Below, one piece after another: positions 17,583 through 27,275 of a stretch of 64,000 bases of DNA. Origin of the DNA: Oscillatoria sp. FACHB-1406 (lineage in GTDB: Bacteria; Cyanobacteriota; Cyanobacteriia; Cyanobacteriales; Spirulinaceae); NCBI RefSeq assembly GCF_014698145.1, contig NZ_JACJSM010000013.1, positions 62,001 to 126,000 on the forward strand. Reading direction: 5' to 3'. How positions within the stretch are numbered: position 1 is the stretch's first letter; each line of letters begins with the position of its first letter. The notes under the pieces were generated by a model. That model saw nothing but the letters and a program-made list of their open reading frames with translations, was not told the DNA's origin and did no database searches. Position numbers and translations under genes: made by a program.

Positions 17583-17816
17583 ATAATGCGTAATGCGTTA
17601 TGCGTAATGCGTAATTCGTAATTCGTAATTCGTAATTCACCCCGTCACCCCATCACCCCGTCACCTCGTCACCCCGTCACCTCGTCACCCCATCACCCCG
17701 TCACCCCGTCACCTCGTCACCCCATCACCCCATCCCCTCGTCACCCCATCACCCCGTCCCCTCGTCACCCCGTCCCCTCGTCACCCCCTCACCCCCTCAC
17801 CCCCTCACCCCGTCCT
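17583..17816. repeat. Heptamer repeats followed by about 20 octamer repeats
   Basis: First come GTAATGC/GTAATTC units (7 bp) to about 17638, then tandem 8-bp units alternating GTCACCCC, GTCACCTC and ATCACCCC up to about 17815. The gap 17550-17921 holds nothing else apart from the leader of gnd. The strict 8-bp period and lack of unique spacers rule out CRISPR. Likely prone to slippage, so its length may vary between strains. Confidence 0.85.
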
Positions 17817-17921
17817 CCTCCTTCTTAATGTCTTTTTTAGGGAATCTTTACGGAGATCGGGCTACCCTGAAGGGTGAATTCAACCTCGCCTGGAAGTTAA
17901 TCTGAAACTAAGGACATATAT

Positions 17922-19346
17922 ATGACCAAACGAACCTTTGGCGTAATCGGCTTAGCCGTGATGGGAGAAAACCTCGCCCTCAACGTAGAAAGTCGGGGTT
18001 TCCCTATCGCTGTCTACAACCGCACGACGACAGTAACGGAAGAATTCATGGCGACGCGGGCGAAAGGGAAGGATATCAAAGCTGCTTCCACCCTCGAGGA
18101 ATTCGTACAAATTCTCGAACGTCCCCGCAAAATTCTGATTATGGTGAAAGCGGGTATCCCCGTTGATGCAGTCATCGACCAGTTAAAGCCCCTGCTCGAG
18201 GAAGGCGATACGATGATTGATGGCGGTAACTCTCTCTACGAAGACACCGAACGACGCACCCGCGAAATCGAATTAACCGGACTCGGTTTTGTTGGAATGG
18301 GCGTAAGCGGCGGCGAAGAAGGCGCGCTCAAGGGGCCGAGTTTGATGCCGGGAGGGACGCAAGCTTCTTACAATGACCTAGAACCGATTCTCACTAAAAT
18401 TTCTGCCCAAGTCGATGATGGTCCCTGCGTTACTTACATCGGTCCGGGAGGCGCGGGACATTATGTGAAAATGGTTCACAACGGCATTGAGTACGGCGAT
18501 ATGCAGTTGATTGCCGAAGCTTACGATATTCTCAAAAATGTCGTCGGACTGAACAATCAGGAGTTACACGAAGTCTTTGCGGAGTGGAATGCTTCTCCCG
18601 AACTCAATTCGTTTTTGATTGAGATTACCGCCGATATTTTCCGGCGGGTGGATGAGGAAACCGGCGAACATATCGTCGATCTGATTCTCGATGCGGCCGG
18701 ACAGAAAGGGACGGGACGCTGGACGGTACAAAGCGCGTTAGAGTTGGGCGTACCGATTCCGACGATGTATGCGGCGGTGAATGCTCGTATTATGTCTGCA
18801 TACAAGGAAGAACGGGTTGCGGCTTCAGGGCAGTTGACCAAAGAAAAGGCGCACTTTGATATCGGCGATCGCGCTGAAATTATTGACAAAGTGCGCGCGG
18901 CGTTGTATTGCTCGAAAATGTGTTCTTACGCACAAGGCATGGCTCTGTTGAGCAAAGCCTCGCAAGCCTACAACTACAACTTAAATCTGGCTGAATGCGC
19001 CCGGATTTGGAAAGGCGGTTGCATTATTCGCGCCGGATTCCTCGATAAAATCAAGCACGCTTTTACCGAAGATCCGCAGCTTCCTAACCTCCTCCTGGCT
19101 CCGGAATTCAAGCAAACGATCCTCGATCGCCAAAGCGCTTGGCGGGAGGTCTTAGTTGCAGCGAGTGCTAACGGAATTGCCGTTCCTGCTTTTAGTTCTT
19201 CTCTCGACTATTTTGATAGCTACCGCCGCGCCCGCCTGCCGCAGAACTTGACCCAAGCGCAGCGCGATTACTTTGGCGCGCATACTTACGAACGCATCGA
19301 CAAACCGCGCGGTGAATTCTTCCACGCGAATTGGATTGAAGAATAA
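17922..19346 (+). CDS. gnd: 6-phosphogluconate dehydrogenase, decarboxylating
   Basis: A 474-aa enzyme of standard length for the long NADP form. It converts 6-phosphogluconate to ribulose 5-phosphate, CO2 and NADPH in the oxidative pentose phosphate pathway, the main dark reductant source of cyanobacteria. N-terminal Rossmann motif (GVIGLAVMGENLALNVESRG, with A where many have G), NADP Arg in YNRTT, substrate loop GVSGGEEGA, and catalytic Lys in GAGHYVKMVHNGIEYGDMQ. The C-terminal helical domain ends with the usual AHTYER and a tail. A hairpin terminator follows within 30 bp. Confidence 0.96.
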   Translation: MTKRTFGVIGLAVMGENLALNVESRGFPIAVYNRTTTVTEEFMATRAKGKDIKAASTLEEFVQILERPRKILIMVKAGIPVDAVIDQLKPLLEEGDTMIDGGNSLYEDTERRTREIELTGLGFVGMGVSGGEEGALKGPSLMPGGTQASYNDLEPILTKISAQVDDGPCVTYIGPGGAGHYVKMVHNGIEYGDMQLIAEAYDILKNVVGLNNQELHEVFAEWNASPELNSFLIEITADIFRRVDEETGEHIVDLILDAAGQKGTGRWTVQSALELGVPIPTMYAAVNARIMSAYKEERVAASGQLTKEKAHFDIGDRAEIIDKVRAALYCSKMCSYAQGMALLSKASQAYNYNLNLAECARIWKGGCIIRAGFLDKIKHAFTEDPQLPNLLLAPEFKQTILDRQSAWREVLVAASANGIAVPAFSSSLDYFDSYRRARLPQNLTQAQRDYFGAHTYERIDKPRGEFFHANWIEE

Positions 19347-19372
19347 GTGCGTTAAAGGTTAGATGATTGGAT

Positions 19373-19399
19373 CCCGGTTTCTTCATGAAGCCGGGTTTT
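19373..19399 (+). terminator. Rho-independent terminator of gnd
   Basis: Arms CCCGGTTTC and GAAGCCGGG (one G-T pair) around loop TTCAT, followed by TTTT, 26 bp after the gnd stop. The convergent small gene ends just beyond. Confidence 0.75.
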
Positions 19400-19403
19400 C
19401 TGT

Positions 19404-19601
19404 CTATTTTTTGCGCAACCCTTTGAGATAAACTCCAAAATAGAGCAAAGCCCACCCTCCGGCTAAAAGAAGGAGCATTGCGTAACTTTTAACGAAAAAA
19501 TTCAACTCCATATCGGAAAATAAGCCAAATGTTCCGATTCCGAGGAGAACTAACAGGATGGTATAAGGGATTTTGGGATGGGGCGGGCGTTGCTGTATCA
19601 T
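19404..19601 (-). CDS. Small two-span membrane protein (65 aa)
   Basis: Start taken at the ATG at 19601 (MIQQRPPHPKIPYTILL); the longer frame upstream is basic and without family character. Two hydrophobic helices (about residues 13-28 and 36-55) joined by a short loop (FSDMELNFFVKSY) and a basic C-terminus (KGLRKK). Looks like a conserved cyanobacterial small membrane protein, function unknown to me. Convergent with gnd. Confidence 0.65.
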   Translation of the reverse strand: MIQQRPPHPKIPYTILLVLLGIGTFGLFSDMELNFFVKSYAMLLLLAGGWALLYFGVYLKGLRKK

Positions 19602-19738
19602 CAAATTTCGATCCTCCCTCGGCTTAGTTGAATTGGAAACAGTTAGAGTATAAGGAAAGAGCCGAGATCCCGCAGGGATCCGGGTAGCGGCACGCATCCG
19701 ACCTTTACTTCCCAGCTTTTCTGCCTGACGATTTCGCT

Positions 19739-20317
19739 ATGAAAGATAACTCCTCCGACCTCTCAACTTCAATGTCTTCTGCCATCCAGCGCGTCTCCGC
19801 CGACCTGAAGTGGGCGGGGAACGTCGGTTTCTGGGTGCAGTTGGTCTTAGGTGTCGTCTCCTTAGTGACTGTTTTATTCTCCGCGCCCAGTCTCTTGACG
19901 GCTCAAACCAAAACGACTCAAGGCGTAGGGTTTGGGGTGTTTTCGGCGGTCTTAGGGCTGATTATTCTTGCGATTGGCATTTACTTTTCCTTTCGCTACA
20001 CGCTGATTGCGCGAATGCTACAATCGCCGAATCCCAGCGATCGCCCGAAAAAACTTGATACCCTGCAAGTCATTCGCATGGGATTAATGGTTAACTTAGT
20101 GGGGATGCTGCTCACGATTATTGGAGCCGAAGCCATTGTGGGCATTGTTCTGCTCAAGTCCTTAGCGATAGCACCCGGTGTGGTGGCAGCAGGCGATAGA
20201 AGGGAATTCGTAAACTCCATTGACTTGTTGGTGATTCAAGCGAACGCCAATACCATCGCCGCTCACTTTGCGGGAATTGTTACCTCGCTTTCGCTCCTGA
20301 ACCGCATTACAAAATAA
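19739..20317 (+). CDS. DUF3611 family membrane protein
   Basis: A 192-aa protein with four predicted membrane helices (about residues 28-50, 62-85, 112-135, 165-185). The opening SAIQRVSADLKWAGNVGFWV and the Arg-rich loop between helices 2 and 3 are typical of DUF3611, a family of cyanobacteria and chloroplasts. No function is established. It precedes serS by about 120 bp on the same strand, but a repeat-rich gap makes an operon uncertain. Confidence 0.8.
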   Translation: MKDNSSDLSTSMSSAIQRVSADLKWAGNVGFWVQLVLGVVSLVTVLFSAPSLLTAQTKTTQGVGFGVFSAVLGLIILAIGIYFSFRYTLIARMLQSPNPSDRPKKLDTLQVIRMGLMVNLVGMLLTIIGAEAIVGIVLLKSLAIAPGVVAAGDRREFVNSIDLLVIQANANTIAAHFAGIVTSLSLLNRITK

Positions 20318-20436
20318 ATGATGAGTGATAAGTTATGAGTGATGAATTGTGAAGGGTTGTGTAACAGTCAACTAATAGACTATTTAAGATAGTTATCAAT
20401 TCTCAATTGTCAACGATCCATTAATAACTATTGTCC

Positions 20437-21720
20437 GTGTTAGACCTCAAACAAATTCGCGAAAATCCCGATTTTATCCAACAACAACTCGATCGCCGCA
20501 GTCCTGGGGAATATGACCTCCAGCCTATTTTAGAACGCGATCGCGCTCAGCGAGAACTCGAATCAAATCGCAGCCAATTGCAAGCCCGCAGCAACGAAAT
20601 TGGCAAGCTCGTCGGTCAAAAAATCAAAAGCGGTAGCCCTCCGGACGGGGCTGAAGTTCAAGCTCTCAAAGCCGAAGGAAATGAGTTAAAAGCACAGCTT
20701 GCTAACTTAGAACCGACCGAGAAAGCGCTCAAGGGCGAGATTGAAAGCTTGTTGTTACAATTGCCGAATTTGCCGAGCGCTTCTACCCCCGACGGCAAAA
20801 GCGAGGCTGAAAATGTGGAAGTCAAACGCTGGGGCGATGAATATATTCCGGATAATTCCCAGATTCTTCCCCATTGGGAAATCGGAGAAAAGTTAGGAAT
20901 TGTTGATTTTAAGCGATCGGTTAAAGTTGCCCAAAGTCGCTTTGTAACTTTAATGGGTGCTGGGGCAGCCTTAGAAAGAGCGCTGATTAATTTCATGCTC
21001 GATCGCCAAATTACAGCAGGCTATACAGAAATGTTGCCCCCCATTTTAATTAATAGCCAATCGCTGACGGGAACCGGGCAGTTACCAAAATTTGCCGAAG
21101 AAAGTTTTAAATGCGCTGAGGATGATTTGTGGTTAACGCCCACCGCTGAAGTGCCGCTTACAAACTTATATCGCGATGAAATTATCGATTCCGAAGAACT
21201 GCCCATCCATCACTGCGCCTATACGCCCTGTTTTCGGCGCGAAGCAGGAAGCTACGGCAAAGATACGCGCGGTTTAATTCGGTTGCACCAATTCAATAAG
21301 GTCGAACTCGTTAAAATCGTTCATCCCGATACTTCTGAGGACGAACATCAAAAAATGCTCGCCGATGCCGCAGCGATTTTAGAAGCGCTGAAACTGCCCT
21401 ATCGCATTATCGAACTGTGTACGGGCGATTTGGGGTTCAGTGCGGCGAAATGCTACGACATTGAAGTTTGGCTGCCTTCTTCGGGGCAGTATCGCGAAAT
21501 TTCTAGCTGTTCCAATTGCTGGGATTTCCAAGCGCGGCGGGCGAGTATTCGCTTTAAGGAAGCCGGGAAAAAAGGGACGCAATTTGTCCACACCCTTAAT
21601 GGTTCTGGGCTGGCAGTCGGACGCACGATGTCGGCGATTTTGGAAAATTACCAGCAACCGAACGGCAGCGTTAAAATTCCGGAAGTGCTGCAACCGTATT
21701 TGGGGCGCGAGGCGCTGTAG
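20437..21720 (+). CDS. serS: Seryl-tRNA synthetase
   Basis: About 427 aa. The start is taken as GTG at 20437 ([13 protein letters not shown]), the family start; a TTG six bases earlier is the alternative. It charges tRNA-Ser and tRNA-Sec-like species with serine. The N-terminal long coiled-coil arm that holds the tRNA variable loop is clear (residues about 25-100, rich in Glu/Gln/Leu heptads). Class II motifs follow: motif 2 with [19 protein letters not shown] near residue 265, and motif 3 with [19 protein letters not shown] near residue 390. Confidence 0.96.
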   Translation: MLDLKQIRENPDFIQQQLDRRSPGEYDLQPILERDRAQRELESNRSQLQARSNEIGKLVGQKIKSGSPPDGAEVQALKAEGNELKAQLANLEPTEKALKGEIESLLLQLPNLPSASTPDGKSEAENVEVKRWGDEYIPDNSQILPHWEIGEKLGIVDFKRSVKVAQSRFVTLMGAGAALERALINFMLDRQITAGYTEMLPPILINSQSLTGTGQLPKFAEESFKCAEDDLWLTPTAEVPLTNLYRDEIIDSEELPIHHCAYTPCFRREAGSYGKDTRGLIRLHQFNKVELVKIVHPDTSEDEHQKMLADAAAILEALKLPYRIIELCTGDLGFSAAKCYDIEVWLPSSGQYREISSCSNCWDFQARRASIRFKEAGKKGTQFVHTLNGSGLAVGRTMSAILENYQQPNGSVKIPEVLQPYLGREAL

Positions 21721-22028
21721 TAATTGACAATGGATAATGGATAATTGATAACGGGGTGCAGCTAATTGATAATGGACAATTGATAACGGAGTTGAACTAA
21801 TTGACAATGGATAAGAGGGGATGGCACTGCAATAAAAGTTGAGAAATCGCCTGTAGAGACGTTGTATACAACGTCTCTACAGATCATTTCGTAGGGTGGG
21901 CAGCGCCCACCAGCCTTAAGTCAGTGCCATTCGATGTGAATCGAGTTTTAGGAAAAGAGCTATCTCTGGCGATCGCTCGCTAAAATACTTAAGCAGTATG
22001 TAGTCGTTCGCAGAGAAAGAGGAGCGTC
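21721..22028. repeat. Gap with AATTGATAATGG repeats and a 32-bp perfect palindrome
   Basis: From 21722 to about 21812 run copies of the AATTGACAATGGATAATTGATA type. At 21851-21882 stands a perfect 32-bp palindrome whose left half is CTGTAGAGACGTTGTA; it is followed by GTAGGGTGGGCAGCGCCCAC, a second hairpin at 21891-21911. Both are dispersed cyanobacterial repeats. They may act as bidirectional terminators between serS and bolA. No gene seen. Confidence 0.75.
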
Positions 22029-22286
22029 ATGGTCAGTTTAGCTTGGGTTGAGGAAACGATTAAGGGTAAGCTTCCCGATGCTCGCGTGCAAGTTATCGAT
22101 TTAACTGGAGGCGGCGACCATCTCGAAGCAACCGTGATTTCTGCCGAATTTGAAGGCAAAACTCGAGTCAAACAACATCAAATGGTATACGGCGCGCTGC
22201 AAGAGGCAATGTCTTCAGAGGCGATTCACGCTTTAGCGCTGAAAACCTATACCCCTGAAGCTTGGAACAAAGCGGGACAACGGTAA
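22029..22286 (+). CDS. bolA: BolA family protein
   Basis: An 85-aa protein of normal length. BolA proteins bind monothiol glutaredoxins and share a [2Fe-2S] cluster, sensing or delivering iron-sulfur units. Family marks: the [21 protein letters not shown] stretch in the middle (shown here to the limit of the motif, residues 27-47) with the His used as cluster ligand candidate, [10 protein letters not shown] near residue 55, and the late [19 protein letters not shown] at 22022-22026 precedes the ATG. A glutaredoxin gene follows 95 bp downstream, the usual partner. Confidence 0.92.
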   Translation: MVSLAWVEETIKGKLPDARVQVIDLTGGGDHLEATVISAEFEGKTRVKQHQMVYGALQEAMSSEAIHALALKTYTPEAWNKAGQR

Positions 22287-22381
22287 GGGAATTCAAAAGT
22301 CTTAATACAAAATCAGCCATCTTGGAAGATTTATTCCCAGCAGAAAACAGTCAAACTCACGCATTCAAAAATCAAAAAACC

Positions 22382-22705
22382 ATGACACCTGAAGTTAAAG
22401 AACGTATCGATAATCTGGTCAACAGCAATAAAATTCTTGTTTTCATGAAAGGGAGCAAGTTGATGCCGCAGTGCGGTTTCTCGAATAATGTCGTGCAAAT
22501 TTTAAGCGTCCTTGGCGTTCCCTTTGAAACCGTTGATGTTTTGGCGGATGCTGAAATTCGCCAAGGCATTAAGGAGTATTCTAATTGGCCGACAATTCCT
22601 CAGATTTATATTGACGGCGAATTTGTGGGCGGCTCGGATATCGCGATTGAACTTTATAACAGCGGCGAATTGCAGCAAATGGTCGAGGTGGCTTTGGCTT
22701 CTTAG
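22382..22705 (+). CDS. grxD: Monothiol glutaredoxin, Grx4 type
   Basis: A 107-aa protein; the start at 22382 (MTPEVKERIDNLVNSN) fits the family, whereas the longer upstream frame does not. CGFS active site at residues 31-34 (LMPQCGFSNN), the cis-Pro stretch NWPTIPQIYIDGEFVGG and the GGSDI glutathione site are all present. Grx4 proteins hold a glutathione-bound [2Fe-2S] cluster and pass it to apo-proteins or to BolA. Its position behind bolA supports a two-gene unit. A strong hairpin terminator follows. Confidence 0.94.
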   Translation: MTPEVKERIDNLVNSNKILVFMKGSKLMPQCGFSNNVVQILSVLGVPFETVDVLADAEIRQGIKEYSNWPTIPQIYIDGEFVGGSDIAIELYNSGELQQMVEVALAS

Positions 22706-22755
22706 AAGTTTTATGAAGTTTTTAGAACTTTAGAGAACGTCAAGATTAAAATTGT

Positions 22756-22795
22756 TCGGGAGGGACATTCTACGGAACGTCCCTCCCGACTTTTG
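22756..22795 (+). terminator. Rho-independent terminator of bolA-grxD
   Basis: Perfect 11-bp arms TCGGGAGGGAC (22756-22766) and GTCCCTCCCGA (22779-22789) around a 12-base loop, then CTTTTG, 50 bp past the grxD stop. Confidence 0.8.
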
Positions 22796-22882
22796 AGGTT
22801 ACATCTACAGGAAAGTAAGTTTTGGATGTTTTAAGGCAGACTGGAAGCAACAACCAGTCTATCGAGGTTGGAGATTAAATTG

Positions 22883-23137
22883 CTAATAATAATCAGCTTC
22901 GGGTTGAACTTGGGGGAAGGCTAATTCAAAGTTGGAAGGGTCTCTAAGGAAGCGGAAGACTTCTTCCTCGAGACGGTGAATGAGGTAGGGTTCGAGGGCG
23001 TTACTATGGCGAAGACCTGCCAGATAGCCATCTAAGTACAATTGGAGTTCGCTATAACGATTGCCCCTTCCCCACAACTCGACCAGGGCATCGGTCAACC
23101 TTTGGTAGTAGCGGATCGAATGCGTTTCGGTAAGCAT
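22883..23137 (-). CDS. Conserved cyanobacterial protein (probably DUF6761)
   Basis: An 84-aa protein taken from the ATG at 23137 (MLTETHSIRYYQRLTDALVE); 41 codons upstream in frame look non-coding. It is soluble, helical, rich in Tyr and Leu (YSELQLYLDGYLAGLRHS), and ends in acidic residues. From memory it resembles small proteins found across cyanobacteria and now grouped as DUF6761. Function unknown. It stands alone. Confidence 0.65.
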   Translation of the reverse strand: MLTETHSIRYYQRLTDALVELWGRGNRYSELQLYLDGYLAGLRHSNALEPYLIHRLEEEVFRFLRDPSNFELAFPQVQPEADYY

Positions 23138-23408
23138 AATTTCCACCTGCGTGCTAAGGGACGTTGTTTTTTTGAACGAATCGGGAATGCGGCTCGAGTT
23201 GGATGTTCTGGAGTCAGCATTTCCCTCTTCTACTTTTGAGTGTAGCTTGTAGAAATGCAACCTATCGCAATTTTACCCCTTTTGAGGTAGCACGCCGGTC
23301 TAGTTATTGCGTTTTGGCGCAATTTATGCTGTTTTTGAGGATAAATTATTATTCCCTGACGAATACTCTTTCAGGCAGAGCTAAGATTAGCAGGAGGGCG
23401 TTATCCAC

Positions 23409-24770
23409 TTATTCTCGCACGAAGACTAAGGGTAATAACGCAATTAAACGCAGGACGGCGGAGAGCGCAAATAAACCGGCAAAACCGCCTAAAATGTGGC
23501 TTTCCGCGAGAAAGCCTCCGACCGTCGTACCGAGGGCGCTACAGAGTCCGGCGGTTGCCCCCGCGATCGCGAAATAACTCGAAGGTTGGGGCGAGGCAGC
23601 CAGCGCCATTTGCAAGTTATTGTTGCATAAGTCCATCGCCGACCAAGTTGCACCTAGAGCGATATAGAGTGCGGGAAATCCCAGCCAAATACAGAGGGGA
23701 TTGTTGCCCGTTCCAATCCACAACAGCGGGAGTAGCGCAACGGCAATTCCCGCACAAAGTAGAATGGGACGACTGCCGATGCGATCGGCGAGTTTGCCCC
23801 AGCGCATCAACATCACTAAATTTGCTCCTGCCATCAAGCTGCCATAGAGCGTAACTTGACTCAGTTCTAGTCCCACTTCTTTTAAGAGATAGATACTGAA
23901 AAACGGCCCGCTCAAATTCAGCGCGAACATTAATAGGCCGTAGTACAGGATAAATTTGAGGAAATTGACATCTTTAAAGCACTGGAAGAATAAATTGGGC
24001 TGTTTTGAGTCGGAATCGGGGGCTAGCTCTGCGGTGGCGGCTTGGGGGTTAAAATCGACTTTAAAGGCTTGACAAATTAGGCTCAACAACCCCGCAATGA
24101 TGGCAAAGGTTAATACAAAGCTGTAGCCCTGGAGGGAACCGCCGCCCCAGTGGGAGATGAAAAATCCTAGGAGGGGCAAACCGAGTAAATCCGAGAGGCT
24201 GGCGGCGCTGTTGCGAAAGCCGAAATAGCGCCCGCGCAAGCGTCGGGGGACGATCGCCATCATCCAACTCACCCAAGATGCACCGCCGAGTGCACCGAAG
24301 GCGTTGGTGACGAGGGCAAGCATAACGGTCCAATGGATGAGGGGAGAGGCGGCGTTCGTTGAGAAGTCGGCGAAAATCAGACCGACGACTAAGGTCAGCC
24401 AAAGCAGACGCGAAGGAAGGAATAAACCCAGGATATAGTTACGGCGGCTGGTGGCGCGATCGGCGAGGTAAGCGCCCACAGGTTGCAGGAAATTGGCAAT
24501 CATCGGACTGGCGGCAAGCAAGCCGATTTCGATGTTCGTCGCGCCGAGATCGAGCAGAAAGTTGCTCAGCAAGACTCCTGAAGTCGCACCGGAAAAGAGC
24601 GTTGAGAGAACGCCATCGAGGGTGGAGGCTTTGAGGGAGGTGCGAATAGCAGCTTTGGTGGGTTTGTCTGTCGGTGCGATCGCGCTCTGGCTGATGACCT
24701 CTAGAATCGGTTTAAAGCGGGCGGATAGAGCGGAGAACGGCGGGCGAGGCAGAGAGGGGGTTTTTAACAT
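23409..24770 (-). CDS. Major facilitator superfamily transporter
   Basis: A 453-aa protein with about twelve membrane helices. The N-terminal 50 residues are cytosolic. Between helices 2 and 3 the MFS loop is seen as YLADRATSRRNY, and between 8 and 9 as GKLADRIGSRP, the two-fold repeated signature. The first helix region (FLLDLGATNIEIGLLAASPM) is like 'uncharacterised MFS' carriers of cyanobacteria rather than drug pumps of known specificity. No neighbouring enzyme hints at the substrate. The gap to the ABC operon (24771-25059) is about 290 bp and holds a short hairpin ATGGGGAT/ATCCCCAT at 24982-25004. Confidence 0.85.
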   Translation of the reverse strand: MLKTPSLPRPPFSALSARFKPILEVISQSAIAPTDKPTKAAIRTSLKASTLDGVLSTLFSGATSGVLLSNFLLDLGATNIEIGLLAASPMIANFLQPVGAYLADRATSRRNYILGLFLPSRLLWLTLVVGLIFADFSTNAASPLIHWTVMLALVTNAFGALGGASWVSWMMAIVPRRLRGRYFGFRNSAASLSDLLGLPLLGFFISHWGGGSLQGYSFVLTFAIIAGLLSLICQAFKVDFNPQAATAELAPDSDSKQPNLFFQCFKDVNFLKFILYYGLLMFALNLSGPFFSIYLLKEVGLELSQVTLYGSLMAGANLVMLMRWGKLADRIGSRPILLCAGIAVALLPLLWIGTGNNPLCIWLGFPALYIALGATWSAMDLCNNNLQMALAASPQPSSYFAIAGATAGLCSALGTTVGGFLAESHILGGFAGLFALSAVLRLIALLPLVFVRE

Positions 24771-25059
24771 TGGTTAAGGAAGCGCGATCCGCACGACAGA
24801 TCGCAAAAAAGGAATCCGCGCAATAAAATGCAACTATTTGTACAGTTTTATAACAAAATTACATTTATTGAAACTAGACTTTACTAAGCTTGATGGAGGT
24901 GTCCCCGATCGCCGCTAGGGAGATAACCGAATCTTGCAAGATTAGAACGCGACTTGTTGTGGGAACAGTCTGTCAGCGACAATGGGGATAAGCGCGATCC
25001 CCATAGGGTTTATCTCGCCGACTGGCTAGTTTTCGCTGCCCCCCCGCGATCGAGTTGTA

Positions 25060-26334
25060 ATGAAAGGAATATCTTTAATTCGGGCAATTTTTGTGCTGCT
25101 GCTTGTCTTTCTTACAGCTTGCGGTTCCACAGATTCAGCAACAGTTGTTAAGTTGAGTGGTTGGCAAAGCAGTCCTGCCGAAAAACAATTGCTCGAAGGG
25201 GTACTCAGAGATTTTGAAGCAACCCATCCCAGCATTAAGGTTAAATTCGAGGTCATTACCGACCAGTACATGGACGCGATTAAAACGCGCTTGATTGGGG
25301 ATGCGGCTCCCGACCTCTTTTATCTCGATGCCCTAGAAGCGCCGTTATTGATGCGCAGCGCCGTACTCGAACCCCTCGATCCTTATATCCGTCCTGAAGA
25401 TGAGGTAGCGGACTTTGAACCGGCGTTTTTGAAAGCCTTTCAGAATGGCGGCAAAACTTATGGCTTACCGAAAGATTTTTCCACCTTAGCGCTATTTTAT
25501 AACCGAGACTTGTTTGCGCAAGCCGCGATCTCCGATCCGCCGAAAACCTGGGAACAATTCATCGCCGACGCACAAAAACTGACGCGCGATCCCAACAACG
25601 ACGGCAGACCCGAACAATACGGCTTTGGTCTTATCCCCGAACTCGCCCGCAACTCCTTTTTATTGAAAGCCCTCGGACGCGACTTGACCAATCGACAAGG
25701 ATATGCAATATTCGCCCATCGCCGCAGTCTCAAAGGACTGCAATCCCTCGTCGATTTATATCGCGGAACCCCCAACGGAAAGCACTCAATAACGCGCGCC
25801 GCCGCCGTTCCCTCCGATGTTGGAGCGAGTTCCGGCAGCGAAATGCTCGGACAAGGCAAAACCGCAATGGTTATCGAAGGCAGTTGGGCGATTCCCTACT
25901 TTAAAGAAACCTTTCCTAAGCTGCAATTTGCCACCGCAGAAATTCCCACTCCCGGACGCAAACCTGGAACGATGGCTTATACCGTTGCTTACGTTATGAA
26001 TAAGCAATCGAAACACAAACAAGCCGCTTGGGAAGTTTTAGCTTACTTAACCGGAAAAGAAGGCATGGAAGCTTGGGCAAAAGGCGGACTCGTTCTCCCC
26101 GCCCGCCGTTCCGTTCTTACTCGCCTCGGTTACGATACCAATCCCCTTTACGCTCCCTTCGTTGCTGGTGCAAAATATGCCACCATTTGGCAAGGTGGAG
26201 AAACGTTATCGATTATTAATACTCATTTTAACAATCAGTTTTTAAGCGCGCTGTTGGGCGAACAATCGTTGCAACAAGCCATGCAAAAAGCCCAAGATTC
26301 AGCCAACCGAGAAATCAAAACATCAAACTACTGA
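25060..26334 (+). CDS. ABC sugar/osmolyte-binding lipoprotein (GgtB-like)
   Basis: A 424-aa family 1 (MalE/UgpB type) binding protein. The signal peptide ends in a lipobox LTAC with Cys21, so it is a lipoprotein anchored at the outer face of the inner membrane. The two-lobed fold is indicated by WQSSPAEKQLLEGVLRDFEA, APDLFYLDAL, YGLPKDFSTLALFYNRDLF and GKTAMVIEGSWAIPYF. Gene order binding protein-permease-permease with no ATPase fits ggtBCD of Synechocystis (glucosylglycerol, sucrose and trehalose uptake, ATPase GgtA encoded elsewhere), but the same order serves other sugars. The next gene starts right at the stop. Confidence 0.85.
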   Translation: MKGISLIRAIFVLLLVFLTACGSTDSATVVKLSGWQSSPAEKQLLEGVLRDFEATHPSIKVKFEVITDQYMDAIKTRLIGDAAPDLFYLDALEAPLLMRSAVLEPLDPYIRPEDEVADFEPAFLKAFQNGGKTYGLPKDFSTLALFYNRDLFAQAAISDPPKTWEQFIADAQKLTRDPNNDGRPEQYGFGLIPELARNSFLLKALGRDLTNRQGYAIFAHRRSLKGLQSLVDLYRGTPNGKHSITRAAAVPSDVGASSGSEMLGQGKTAMVIEGSWAIPYFKETFPKLQFATAEIPTPGRKPGTMAYTVAYVMNKQSKHKQAAWEVLAYLTGKEGMEAWAKGGLVLPARRSVLTRLGYDTNPLYAPFVAGAKYATIWQGGETLSIINTHFNNQFLSALLGEQSLQQAMQKAQDSANREIKTSNY

Positions 26335-27240
26335 TTGCTAGCCGTGCTTGTCAAAATCAAGAAATCGACAAAACTGCAAGAAACTCTGTCGGGTTATTTA
26401 TTTGTAGCTCCCGCAGTCCTTATTCTCGCAACTTTTACTTTTGCCCCCATTCTCTATTCGATCTTTCTTTCCTTCCATAAAGTTCGGATTCTCGGAGAAA
26501 TTCAGTATCGCTTCGTTGAATTCAAAAACTTTGCTCGAATTTGGAGCGACGAGCGATTCTGGATTGCGCTCAAAAATACCGCAGAATACGTCCTTTTAGT
26601 CGTACCGATTCAAACGGCACTCGCTCTAGTTTTAGCTGCATTGCTCAACGCTAAAATTAAGGGCCGCAAACTTTTTAGAGTCCTGCTCTTTCTCCCGACA
26701 GTTACTTCTTCTGCCGTTCTCGTTCTCATCTTTATTTGGATTTATAATAGTAATGGATTACTCAATAACTTTTTGGCATTTCTCCACTTACCAACTTACA
26801 ATTGGTTAGGCGACCCGAATGTCGCACTGAAGTCGATCGCAATTATGAATATCTGGTCAACCGCACCCTTTTTTATGGTCATTTATTTAGCAGCGTTGCA
26901 AGATATTCCCGAATCGCTTTACGAAGCCGCAAGACTCGATGGGGCAAGCGCGATCGACCAGTTTTTTACGATTACTTTACCGCTGCTTCGTCCCGTAACT
27001 TTATTTGCGGTTGTTGTCGGCATTATCGGTACTTTTCAACTGTTCGACCAATCTTACATTTTTTCCGGCGGATCGGGCGGTCCCAATAATTCAACGCTTA
27101 CGCTCGTTCTGTTGATTTACCAATATGCCTTTAAAAATTTAGAAATGGGCTATGCTTCCGCGCTAGCTTTAATTCTCGCCTTGGTCATTCTCATTTCAAC
27201 TTTAATTCAGCGCCGCTTCTTCCAGACCGAGAAACTTTAG
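26335..27240 (+). CDS. ABC sugar/osmolyte permease, MalF/UgpA type (GgtC-like)
   Basis: A 301-aa permease. It begins with TTG at 26335 directly behind the stop of the binding protein, or GTG at 26344; both imply tight coupling. Six membrane helices. The EAA loop that meets the ATPase is clear: EAARLDGASAIDQFFTITLP near residue 200. Forms a heterodimer with the next gene product and needs a MsmX/GgtA-type ATPase from another locus. Confidence 0.88.
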   Translation: MLAVLVKIKKSTKLQETLSGYLFVAPAVLILATFTFAPILYSIFLSFHKVRILGEIQYRFVEFKNFARIWSDERFWIALKNTAEYVLLVVPIQTALALVLAALLNAKIKGRKLFRVLLFLPTVTSSAVLVLIFIWIYNSNGLLNNFLAFLHLPTYNWLGDPNVALKSIAIMNIWSTAPFFMVIYLAALQDIPESLYEAARLDGASAIDQFFTITLPLLRPVTLFAVVVGIIGTFQLFDQSYIFSGGSGGPNNSTLTLVLLIYQYAFKNLEMGYASALALILALVILISTLIQRRFFQTEKL

Positions 27241-27275
27241 TCTTATCCTGTGTCTCCCGCTTTTTCTCCCGAACT

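Noticed and set aside
17639-17816. Repeat array that could be taken for CRISPR
   Set aside because: Period is 8 bp with no unique spacers; it is a simple tandem repeat. No cas genes nearby apart from a Cas4-like domain in a fusion 23 kb away.
22262-22381. Longer N-terminus for the glutaredoxin
   Set aside because: Would overlap the bolA end in another frame and has no family similarity; the ATG at 22382 fits.
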